From assembly GCA_021234155.1 (NCBI GenBank), contig JAJEKV010000047.1, forward strand, positions 9,032,033 through 9,096,032: 64,000 bases of DNA, given 5' to 3'. Source of the stretch: Isoetes taiwanensis (lineage: Eukaryota > Streptophyta > Lycopodiopsida > Isoetales > Isoetaceae). Within the stretch, counting starts at the first letter, position 1. Each line of letters starts with the position of its first letter. This document shows, in pieces, positions 20,995 to 31,214 of the stretch. Below the pieces are notes generated by a model. That model worked only from the letters and a program-made list of their open reading frames with translations, was not told where the DNA came from and did not search any database. The position numbers and the translations under genes were made by a program.

Positions 20995-23900
20995 TTTCAA
21001 TGGATTGTGTTGGTGAGCCCCAAACGTTTGAAGAATTAAAGCACCAAGCTATAAAAGATGGAGCCCCTTCTAAACGAGGTGCACCCTGGACTACCACAGT
21101 CGTCGGATCTGTCAATCCTACGCCCCAGACTGTATGTTGGAGCCTCTGGACACCTCTCGTTTCGATTATGCTCAATTATGATTGGGGACGCCTATGATTT
21201 TAAGGTGTCGAATACGAGTTTGCCTAAGGTTTTGATGGTATATCGAGCCTCTATACGGTTTCGCTTAAGCTTTTAGAATATGAAATACGGGGATTCGAAC
21301 CTCTACCAAAATAACTCAATGTCCTAATAAGACTACTTTAACCAATCTAACCAGTGAGCTAATGTGACTATTTTTTATCTTAAATCTATGTTTTTTTTTA
21401 TAATAACCCATTGAATTGTTTTAGGGATATGGTCTATGGTTTCAAGAATTATATCTATATGAAATCCCCCTGGAACCCCCTGTTATTTTGCTACATATTC
21501 AGCTGTGGAATGCCCATGTACAAAATGCAACGGAAACATATTGAAGTCACTTGATGACATTCATCAACATCTGAAATGTAATGGTTGGAGTCGACATTTA
21601 AAAGAGGTGAGAGACCCTTTAAAAATCCTTATTTATCTTTTAGCGTACATCTGATTTAAAATTACAATTTTGTAGGACACTAGATATGAAGGTACTGTGT
21701 CTCAAACAGTTCAAGATACCTTCATGATAATTGATAATGATTATAAAAGTCACGTACCTTTGGAAGTTGATAGGGATGATTTTCCATGTAGCAATGTAAG
21801 GGGAAGTCCACTAAGTGACGGAGATCAAATAACTGATGGAGATCAGATAACGGATGGAGATATGTGACAGCACTAGTGATCCATTAAGACCATTATATGA
21901 TGGAAGCTCATTGAACATGTTATCCGCTATACTTTTGATTCTTGATTTGCAGACTATGCATGGATGGTCAAATGCTAGTCTTGATGACCTTCTAAAAGTT
22001 TTGGGAAGACAATTGTTACCCAAGGGAAACGTATTGCCACGTTCATCTTATTATGCACAAAAGTTGATGAAGGAACTTGGTTTGGAATATGAATCTATCC
22101 ATGCTTGCCCAAATGATTGTGTTCTTTACAGAGGGGAGTATGCTAATCTTGAGTCTTGCCCTAATGAAAAATGCCAAGAAAGCCGATGGAGCAAAAAAGG
22201 CAAACCTAGTGCACGTAAAGTTGTGCGTTACTTCCCTGTCATACCTCGACTATTAAAACTGTATGAATGTCCATCAATGGCAAGACACATGACATGGCAT
22301 GCCAACAATGTAAGTACAAATGGCATTTGTAGGTATGTCTTCGATTCACCAGCATGGCAGCACATCAGCAACATGTGGTCTGACTTTGCTGAAGACCCTC
22401 GCAACATCAGGTTTGGTTTGGCATTTGATGGTGTAAGCCCGTTTAGCGAAATGAGATCTAACTGGAGTACTTGGCCTGTTATGTTGGTCAATTACAATAT
22501 TGAACCATGGTTAGCCACAAAGCCACATTTTATTATGTTGATATTATTGATTCCTGGACCACAACAGGTACCTTCTTCAAAAATTGACGTGTACATGAGT
22601 CTTATTGTGGAAGAGTTTCATAAGCTTTAGGAAGGAGTACAGGCATTTGACTTCAGCAAGCCAACTTTGGAGAGGGAATTTACCTTGCGTTCAATGATCA
22701 TGTGGACTATACATGATTTTCCTGCATATGGTTTGTTGGCAGGGTGTGTAACCCATGGATATCGAGCATGTCCCCATTGTGGACCTGATATTCATGTTCG
22801 CAAGTCTAGCAGGGGGAAGCTGTGAATGTGTTATGCTTGCTTGAGAAGCATTTTCCACCATTTTTTCACGATCATGACGCATCTCATCATACATCTAGTA
22901 GAAGAGCTAGCTATTTGTGGGCCTGTGACTGCACGATGGATGTATCCCATTGAGAGATTCTTGAAACATCTCAAAAAATATGTTCGCAACATGGCATATC
23001 CAGAGGGATCCATTGCTGAAGGATACATAATTAATGAAGCAATGACTCTAATTAGCATGAAAGAGGATAGAAATATTGAATTTTTAGGTGAATATGATGG
23101 TGTTTTGGAGCGTAATACATCTGAGTTCTTGGAGGGTAAAGATACTCAAGCACATGAATGCATTCTAGCAAATTCAACCATCATTGACACATGGAGATTG
23201 TAAGTATTTCAGTTTTATAATTTAGATGGTGATGGGTGCTTTAATGTAGAAAGTTGACTTTCAATTTGTTTATAACAGAAAATACGAACAATCACAACAT
23301 GGTATCTTGTCTGGGCACAAGTGGCCAAGGGAGCAAGTTATGAACTTTCCAGAGTGGCTCAAAATTGAAGTTCAGCGTATGGTTCAGAATAAGGAGCAAG
23401 TAGATCCGCTGTTGCTTGATCTTGCTTTTGGAGTTGAAGAATATGCTACAAGTTATAAAAGTATGTGGGCATATGGTTGGCATTTACGAGTGCAAGACTT
23501 AGATGCAAAGCAAGTGACACAAAATTCAGGCATTTCCGCAATATTTCAATCTACGAGTCATAGTAGTGCTAAAGACAAGCGTCCAATTGAAGCTGAGATA
23601 GAATATTTTGGCAAAATTCAACAGATTTTACAGGTTCTATTAGTGCTTGTAAATATGTTGTAATATACGAGTACACTAATATACTAATCCTTTTTTCATG
23701 AATCTATAGGTCTGCCTTGGTTCGTCGCATGTGGTGCTCTTGCAATGCCATTGGTATAGGCCTGATATTATTGGACAACGAGCATCAACAAAATTTGACA
23801 AGTATGGCCTTCAACTAGTGGACACTACAAAAGCTGCATATAAAGCTAATTCAAGTTCTCAACCCTTTGTCTTTCCAGAACATGTCCAACAGGTAAAACT

Positions 23901-24068
23901 ACAATTAGAGTTTCTTATTTGCAATTATTTTTCGTGAAATTATATGTTTATGCATCTAAATATATGCAGGTTTTCTATTTTGATGATCCCCATAACGTAG
24001 GTTGGTCTATTGTGCTTCGAAACCCATCTCGTAGATGGGCTAGTACTTACAATGAAAGTGTAAATTAA
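20995..24068 (+). pseudogene. CACTA TNP2-type transposase, broken
   Basis: A transposase-associated zinc-finger-like segment (ECPCTKCNGN...HLKCNGW) lies at 21505-21606, followed by a GT donor. The TNP2 core is open at 21854-22630 (ACPNDCVLYRGEY, VRYFPVIPRL, LAFDGVSPF, LLIPGPQQ). A TAG at 22628 replaces an expected Trp codon. The frame then resumes to about 22823, where a large internal part of the family core is missing and a frameshift near 22865 leads into DUF4218 (GPVTARWMYPIERF, EGSIAEGYI). Introns precede 23281 and 23710. The C-terminal DUF4216 region (HVVLLQCHWY, VGWSIVLRNPSRRW) ends at 24068. TNP2 cuts and joins the element ends. This copy should be inactive. Confidence 0.9.
21285..21375 (-). 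repeat. tRNA-derived SINE fragment inside the CACTA element
   Basis: On the minus strand an A-box-like TTAGCTCACTGGTTAGATTGG (complement 21342-21362) and a B-box GAGGTTCGAATCC (complement 21290-21303) are spaced as in a tRNA, about 72 nt overall. There is no intact acceptor stem, so it is not a functional tRNA gene. It lies in the 5' part of the TNP2 gene, where it may interrupt the first exon. Confidence 0.55.
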
Positions 24069-24339
24069 TTTATGATCATTGATGATGACATATCCTCTAT
24101 TTAGTTTTTGTAGTTCGGAGGACATCACAAGTGCAGCCCAATTCAACTTTAAGGTTCTAGCATTGTAATATCCTATCTTATAAAATAAAGGAGAAAGTGA
24201 AGTTACTGCTTAGCGAACCTGTTTTTTCGCTATATAGCACTATTATACCACAATGGATGGAGTGTTTATAGTCACACTTAAATCACAAGCATATTGCGTC
24301 TATGACTAGATAACATTTGTATATATGATATTTGTGTTC

Positions 24340-24810
24340 GACAAATGGCAAAAGTTCCTTCACACCTAAATGGAAAATAGAAGTCACTTAGACAAGAGTC
24401 ATTTGTTCGTATGCAAATGGCACAAACACGCGACACTTATGTGTCACTTATTACTTTGCCATTTCATTAATTTCGAAATGGCAAAAAGAAGCCCGCATAT
24501 AAATGGCACATTCAAGTCACTCAAACAGGTGACATTTGTTGGCATGCAAATGGCACAAACATGCGGCACTTATGGGGCACTTACATGACACTTATTACTT
24601 TGCAATTTACGCATGTTAAAATGGCAAAACATAGACCACACTTAAATGGCACATGCATGACACTAATTTATGTGCCATTTATAAGGTCAACAATGGCAAC
24701 GTAATTGTCATTTAAATGGCACATACTTGTCACGTATTTTGGTGTGCCAATTACAATGATACAAATGGCAAAATCAAGAAATTCTGCCATTTCTTCGTGC
24801 CATTTATGCC
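24340..24810. repeat. Right subterminal repeat array of the CACTA element
   Basis: At least a dozen AAATGGCA or TGCCATTT motifs occur in both orientations, spaced roughly 20-60 bp apart. Confidence 0.78.
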
Positions 24811-24829
24811 TATTTTTGTAATAGTGGTA

Positions 24830-25689
24830 TCATCCATAAGGAGCTTACTCTCTTCTACTGCCATGCACGCCCATACACCCTACTACCAATTCTAAATTTT
24901 TTTATTTTGTATTTTTATTGAAGTCTGTATTTATATTTATGTATAAAAGTGGTACAAAAAGGGTATATAGGAGTGCATAGGAAGTTGCTGATGACTTTTT
25001 TAGAGGGAAGTCATACCCTTGAGAAAAATAGCCTTTTTATATGGGGAAGCCTATAAAACCCCCTACCTATGAAAGCACTTAACTATATCAGCATAAGAAG
25101 TTCTGGAGTGCACAGCATAAAATGTTATATTCTGAAGTACTTCTAGTGGTCGCTATGCCTTGTCTTTTCTTCTTGTTCCCCTGCTGAAGTTGGTGCACAG
25201 TATGTGCAGTCACACAGGTGGCATAAATGAGCCCCCTTCTAGTGTCATAGTTCTGGATGCAAGAACATTCACATCTGCATGAGTCTCCAGGGTAGGCTAT
25301 TTGAGCAGCCCCCAATTGATCCAACCACATTGTATTAATCATCAAATTTATCCTGTCCCATTTCAGAGTCCGCATCAGGATCAAAGTATTACCTGCAAAA
25401 TCCGAGATCGGAGTTAGCTTGTTTCAAATGCCTCCTGAATCCAAGCAATGTCATATTTGACTTGCTGAATAACAACTTTAGGCCATATAGGGAGGAGGAG
25501 ATGGATGCGCCCTAGGGTTTCTGCCGGAGGCTGCTTTACGTTTCTGTTCATATCTTGAGCTACAGACCTCGGATTATGGTGTTTTTTTGGCTCATTGGAA
25601 AGCTGATTCAGAGCTCTTTCCAACAGTGTTGACATCGCAGGTTTTAGGTTCCGGCTGATAGCCTTTTCGTCCCTGACAGTTTCGGCTCT
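24830..25689. other. Intergenic or LINE 5' leader, no gene seen
   Basis: No domain was recognised. Part of 25500-25689 directly upstream of LINE ORF1 is probably the LINE 5' UTR. It contains a short stem-like pair AAAGCTGATTCAGAGCTCTTT. Confidence 0.4.
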
Positions 25690-27300
25690 ATGGCGTCAAC
25701 TTCCAAGCTGCCTGCAAAACCTCCTGTATCCATGCTGGTGCAGGGGGCAAATTTGGCTTTGCATGTTAACCCTCTGGCTTATAGTGAGAATGTCTTTCAA
25801 GACGGTGATTTTCCTGCTTTGGCACCCTTGGCTGGTGCACCGAAGAGTACAATGCTTTGAATAGCGGTAATGCTTCTGTGGATGGTGCCTCGGCGCCAGC
25901 GGGTGCCAATTCTAACAAAGATCAGTCCCGTCCACTTCCTTGGAGGTCCTCAACTTCTGGAGTTAATGCTAGCAGGGAGCGCTTTAGTGATTGGATCAAG
26001 AAGGACTTGCCGTCAACTACGTCTGCGGTGCGTGTTGCTACAGCTATTGATGTGATGATTCAGGATAATAAAAGAGATCTCAGTAATCTTTTGGGGAGTT
26101 GCGAGCAAAGGAGACTCAGTTGGAGCTTCAGTTACCTTCTGTTGAAGTTTTCTATCAGCCTGAAATGTGTAAGAATACTCTTCAAGCGTCTGGGTACAAT
26201 GCGGTCGAGATTGATCATGACTTACACAAGAAGTGTATTAGTAACTTGTTGTCGTTTAGTGTGGTTGGTCAATATACTGGAGCATTTCTTGACAGTAGGA
26301 AGCTTGGCTATTGGTTGACTGGTCATCTTCGGAGATTAGGGTTGTCACCTTATCGTACTTTAAAGATGCTGGATAAGAAGTTCTTTTTGATCGTTTTTGA
26401 TGATGTTGTGGCTGTAGAGCAACTGGTGCCACATGGTGTGGACCCAATGTGGAGTGATTATATTTTGTACCAGCCTCACTCGCCTGGATTTTCTCCTAGT
26501 ACGACTCCTGCTCTTAGAATGCCATGTTGGTTTTCTATTCCTAATTAATCTTCCTCCTGATCTCTTGGTGCCGGAGTTTCTTATCAGTATTGCTAATGGT
26601 CTGGGTACTCATCTGGCCCATTCTATTGTTGATGGTGCTAAAATTTGTGTCTCTCTTCCTTCTGGTCGTGGTCTTCCTAATTGTGTGGTTGTGAAAAGTG
26701 GCCCTATCTTTCTGAAGTATGCTTTGCAGTTGCTCAATGGCCCTCAGCTTGCTGATTTATTTCCTCAACTTGCTTTATTTGCAAATTTTCGTGTTAAGAG
26801 AGATCGCCCTGCGATGGTCCCTTCTTCCTATGCCCCCTATCTCTGTTGTGTCCCCTTTACCCTCTGTTGTCCCTTCTGCCAATGCTACTACTACCTCTGT
26901 TGTTGCTACTCCATCTGCTGCTAAAACCACTATCCCACAGAAGATTGTGCATACTCCCGCTTTTGAAGAGGATGCTAGGGCTAAGTTACAGAAGATCCAG
27001 GAATTGCAAGAGCGGCATGAAAGTGTTCAAGAGCATCATGAGAATGCCCAAGAGGGATGGACAAATGTTAATTGGAAAAGAGCTGCACGCAATAAGGCTA
27101 GTCAACATGTGTCTCATGTCATGAGCAATTCTGATAATTTGCATGGAAGGGTGGAGCAGAGAGGAGGCTCTCCCTTGCCGGTTACCCAACAAAATAATGG
27201 GGGGGGTAGAGCAGAGAGGAGGCTCTCCCTCACCAAGTGCTGAACAAAACAATGGAAGGGTGGAACAGAGAGGAGGCTCCCCCTTGCCAATTTCTAGGAC
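25690..27300 (+). pseudogene. LINE ORF1 (RNA-binding, DUF4283-like)
   Basis: ATG at 25690 opens a frame ending near 25858; the reading continues in other frames (25857-26318, 26099-26548, 26433-26924, 26719-27243). The middle (LDKKFFLIVFD...) resembles the nucleic-acid-binding ORF1/DUF4283 class, which packages LINE RNA. Near the 3' end three 54-55-bp tandem units (from 27151, 27206, 27260) encode GRVEQRGGSPLP. At least three frame changes exist, so it is inactive. Confidence 0.75.
27151..27300 (+). repeat. Minisatellite, three 54-55-bp units in LINE ORF1
   Basis: Units begin at 27151, 27206 and 27260, each encoding RVEQRGGSPLP-type sequence. The middle unit has a G-run length change that shifts the frame. 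Confidence 0.88.
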
Positions 27301-27386
27301 AAGGTGGGCTGACCTCCCTTCAAAACCATGCGAATGGTTGAGGCTGGCTCTATTGGTATGGAGGTGGAACATAATATGTTGGCCAC

Positions 27387-30300
27387 ATGAACCTGTTGTC
27401 TTGGAATGTGAGGGGAGTGGCTTCTTCCCCAAGTAAAAGAAGCAGGTTGTCTCTTTACCTGTCTAAGTTTTCTACGACCTTTTGTTGCCTCCAAGAGCAT
27501 AAATGCCACCGCGGTGATGTACATAAAGTAGCTAATGTATTTGGATGGGACTATAATATCTTGGTATCTGCTGCTGATGCATCTAAGGCTGGTGTGCTTA
27601 CTGCATGGAAGTCGTCTGTGGATGTCACTTTTACTCAAACAGATAGGTTTGGGCGGTGGATAATAATCAAATGGAAAGATGGTCAAGAATAGGGTTTGAT
27701 AAATGTATATGTTCATAATAGATCTCGTCAGCGTGGTGCTTTGTGGGCAACTCTGAGGAGTAAAGTTCTCCAGTTTGGGCAGAATGTTGCATGGTTGCTC
27801 ATTGGCGACTTCAATATGGTCGAGTTGGAAAGAGATAGAAGTGGTTGCGGCTCTGAAGTGGTGCAAGGATTCGAGCGAGAACAATGGCTACGCCTTTTAC
27901 ATGATGGTCAGCTTATAGAGATTGATGGTGATCAGTCCTTTACGTGGTGTAATGGTTGGACAGGAGCTGGTAGAGTTTATGCAAGGCATGATAGAGGATC
28001 CTTTAATACTTGTGCAGCTGCTCGGCTAGCGGATTTTTGTTGCTCAAATTTTCTGGATAGCTCCGTGTCTGATCATAATCCACAACTTCTAACTAATGAT
28101 GTGGCTAATTGTCATCGACCTACCAGGACCTACTTTAAGCTTAATTGCAAGTACTTGGAAGATGAGGAGTTCAAACTTGGCTGTAGTCGGGCTTGGTCTC
28201 GGGCCTTCTCACCTCGTAGGGGCATGTATGGGGTTGTTGCAGCGTTGTCTGCAGTGAAGTCATTTGCAAAAGAATATGGGAGAGTCAGAGCTGCTGAAGC
28301 TAGAGGACTATTGACTGCATTGTACCAGGAATTAGAAGTACTCCGCGCTTGTGGCCATACTAGTGGAGTCAGAGAAAAGGAGTTATTATCTCAGATCAAG
28401 GTTATGGAAACTGTAAAAGTTACTGAAGACAAAGTGAAGGCAGGGTTGCAGTGGTTCAAGGACGGAGATAGATGTACCCGGTTCTTTTTTGCGGCTACAA
28501 GAAGAAGGAAACTCGCCACTTCTATACAGTCTTTGGTGTTGCCAGATGGCGCTCTTATCTCCGATCCGGTGAATCTTAAGCAGTATCTTCATCATCACTT
28601 TTCTTCATTCTTTGCACGACACCCATTGCCCTTTCAGAAGGACATGCAATTGGCCGTGTTGACTAAGGTGCGTCGCATTGTTTACAGCGCGAGGTTCTTT
28701 GCTTGAGTCTAATATCGTGAAGGAGGACTTAAAAGCAGTTGTGGCTCTCTTGAAAAGGGACAAATGCCCGGGTCTTGATGGCTTTCCTATTGAATTCTTT
28801 CAAAAGTACTGGGACTGGTTGGAGGATGACATACATGATGCCTTTTGTGAGTTTCAGAGATTTAGGAGCCTTGATAAGATTTTGAATACAGGTTGTATCT
28901 CTCTCATTCCTCTGTGTACAAGATCTTTGCTAGGACATTGGCAGAAAGAGTCCAAGACATCTTGGCTGACGCTATCTCGTCAACACAATCTGGCTTTCTC
29001 CCTCGTCGTTGTATTCTCAACAACGTGGCTGTTGCATATGAAGGAATATATTGGGCCCAGTTATAGGGTCATAGAGCAGTGTATCTTAAGCTTGATTTTG
29101 CTAAAGCTTACGATAGTGTTGATTGGGGTTTCTTGGAGAAGTGTCTTCTTGCACTTGGATTTGGGGAGTCATTCATAAGGAATTTTATGAAGCTCCATAC
29201 ATCAGCCAGATCTACTGTCCTTTTCCAGGGCGAGCCATCAGAGATTTTTGTAGTGGGTAGAGGAATTCGGCAAGGTTGTCCCTTAGCACCCTTGCTTTTC
29301 ACAATTAATGGGTAAGTATTATCCCAGCTCTTCTCGGTGGCTACCCAAGATGGCGTTATTCAAGGCCTCCCAATGGACGATGGTTCTCAAGAGGTATGTA
29401 ACCAATATCTTAGATGACACTTTTTGTTCCTAATTGCCGAGGATGAGAATCTTCGTAATGCTAAGCTATTATTAGACACATTCTCCTTAGCATCGGGGAG
29501 TTCTTGTAGGGTGGCAAAAATACTGACTTTTGTGGACGTTGGGACAGTCCCATCCCTCCCCTGTATTTTGGACTATCCATGGAAGATTCTTACGCATGGC
29601 AATACCACAAAGTTGCTTGGTATTCCGGTTGGAATTCCGTCTACGCTTCAGATGCTTGGGATGAAATCATTAGTGGGTTGCAATAGCACTTGTTTTGGTG
29701 GAATACAGCTAAACTATCCATGCCCGGTAGAATCACTGTGGCTAAATGTGTTCTTAGTAATACTCATGTCTACATGGCGATACGCTCTATTAGCTCTCAG
29801 CAGATGTAAGATGGAGGAGATTGTGCGTATCGTCAGAAATTTTATTTGGGGTGGAAATGAGTTAGGAGCGGTGGTCAAGGTAGCTTGGACGAAATGCATT
29901 AGACCTAAGGCAGCTGGTGGTCTTGGTATGTTGGATTTTCAGCTCCAAAGCAAGGTGATTATACCAAGTTCATTTGGAGGATTTTCATTGGTAAGGATGA
30001 TTCTCCTGGCCTGAGGTTGTTGGTGCAGTCGATTCAGCATTGTCTCCCATTTCATAAGGCCACCATTAAGCCCCTCCTTCCTTGGGCTTTGCTTTATCAT
30101 ATGCATCCGTATCCTAATGCTTCTCCCTTTCTAAAGGGGTTGCTTGCTGCGTGGGACACTGTCAGGTCTCTTTTCCATATTAATCCGGGCATGTCTTGGT
30201 TTGTCCACTCCATCTTTGGTGGATTTCTTTGCAGGACACTCCAGAGAATGTGCCTCTTAGTGTGGTTGTTCATCCAAAGACACAACGACGATGGGTAGCA

Positions 30301-31140
30301 GCTGGTATCAGCACTATTGCAGCTTGATATGAGTCTAGTCACCTCATGTCATGGGAAGCATTTAGAACAAAGTTCTTGTTGTCTGAGATGGGGACGAGTA
30401 ATCTAGAATCATATTTTTGCATTGTTGCCACGGGATTACGGTCCACAGATTGAGGTAGTCGTATGGGGTTGCCATCAGGATATCCAGCCAGGGTGGTTTG
30501 TGTCTTCTGTGTATAAATTGCTCTTGCATTCTGAAATCCTGCCTCCATCTAATAGGTGGCATCTTCAGCCCCTCACCACAATGGAAAAGTGTAATGCGGA
30601 TATGGGTATGGGATAAGGCTGCTTCATCCCAAAGTAGTAGTTTTGTGGTGGCAAGTGATCCATAGATGCCTCCGAGTCAATGGGTTAGTCCATAAAATGG
30701 ATAATCGGATTTTAGAGATCCGTCCTTTATGCCGACAAAGGGTTGAGAGTATTGAGCATTGTTTTTCTTGTGTGAGCGGCTTCGGCAGGCATGGTCTTGG
30801 TTGTTGTCCCTATTTGGCACGTCTCGATCTAGCCAAAATTTTGCTTGCTATCTATCGATGCTTGGCCCAAACAACGGAAACGAGCTTTTCATCTCGCATG
30901 TGGTCGGGTTTTTTACTACGGTCAAATGAAAGAGAAGGAGGTTGTTTATCTTTTAAGGGCGTAGAATCTTGCCGAGATGAGATTGTTCTTCGATTGGGCA
31001 AAATAAAATTGTTATGGCTTACAATTGTTCTTCTCTTGATCAAGAGAAGAAAATCTTGTCGGCATACTTACCTTGATTCATTCTTTTGCATAGGCAGGTG
31101 GTTGTGCTCAGTTGGATCGGTTTGTCCACTGGAGTTATAA
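27387..31140 (+). pseudogene. LINE ORF2 (AP endonuclease and reverse transcriptase)
   Basis: The endonuclease domain starts MNLLSWNVRG, has LLIGDFNM and SDHNP catalytic motifs, and is split by a TAG at 27690. RT motifs follow: KCPGLDGFPIEFFQ (about 28765), LDFAKAYDSVDWGFLEK (about 29090), GIRQGCPLAPLLF (about 29262) and a degraded motif C around 29405-29430. The zf-RVT region (VLWWQVIHRCLRVNG) is at about 30630-30690. Frameshifts near 28700, 28930, 29310 and 29420 disable it. The endonuclease nicks target DNA and the RT copies the RNA at the nick. Confidence 0.88.
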
Positions 31141-31214
31141 TCCTGTCTTTGCATTTTATGTTGCTCTGGTTTTTAGTTGGTGAATAAAGCTTGTCGTCCT
31201 TCCAAAAAAAAAAA

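Larger units (their letters stand above)
18048..24826 (+). mobile_element. Complete CACTA (En/Spm) DNA transposon
   Basis: The left terminus CACTACTACAAAAATAGGC (18048-18066) is matched by its near-exact inverted copy ending ATAGTG at 24826. The 3-bp target duplication GTA flanks both ends (18045-18047, 24827-24829). Subterminal regions (about 18060-18480 and 24340-24810) contain many copies of AAATGGCA/TGCCATTT in both orientations, the kind of arrays bound by TNPA-type proteins. Two divergent genes start near 20.5 kb: TNP1-like on minus and TNP2 on plus. The element is 6779 bp. TNP2 is broken, so it would need a transposase in trans. Confidence 0.95.
25690..31214 (+). mobile_element. LINE (L1-type) with poly(A) tail
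   Basis: ORF1 starts near 25690 and ORF2 near 27387, followed by a zinc-finger RVT region, an AATAAA signal near 31183 and a poly(A) run at 31203-31214. Order and content fit plant L1-type elements. Several frameshifts and stops are present. The 5' boundary and target duplication were not found. The 3' end abuts the 3' side of a minus-strand LINE, as if this copy had inserted into it. Confidence 0.87.

Noticed and set aside
21285-21375. Functional tRNA gene
   Set aside because: A- and B-boxes are present but acceptor and anticodon stems do not form.
22626-22632. Genuine TNP2 C-terminus at the TAG
   Set aside because: Family sequence continues in the same frame directly after the TAG, so it is a nonsense change.
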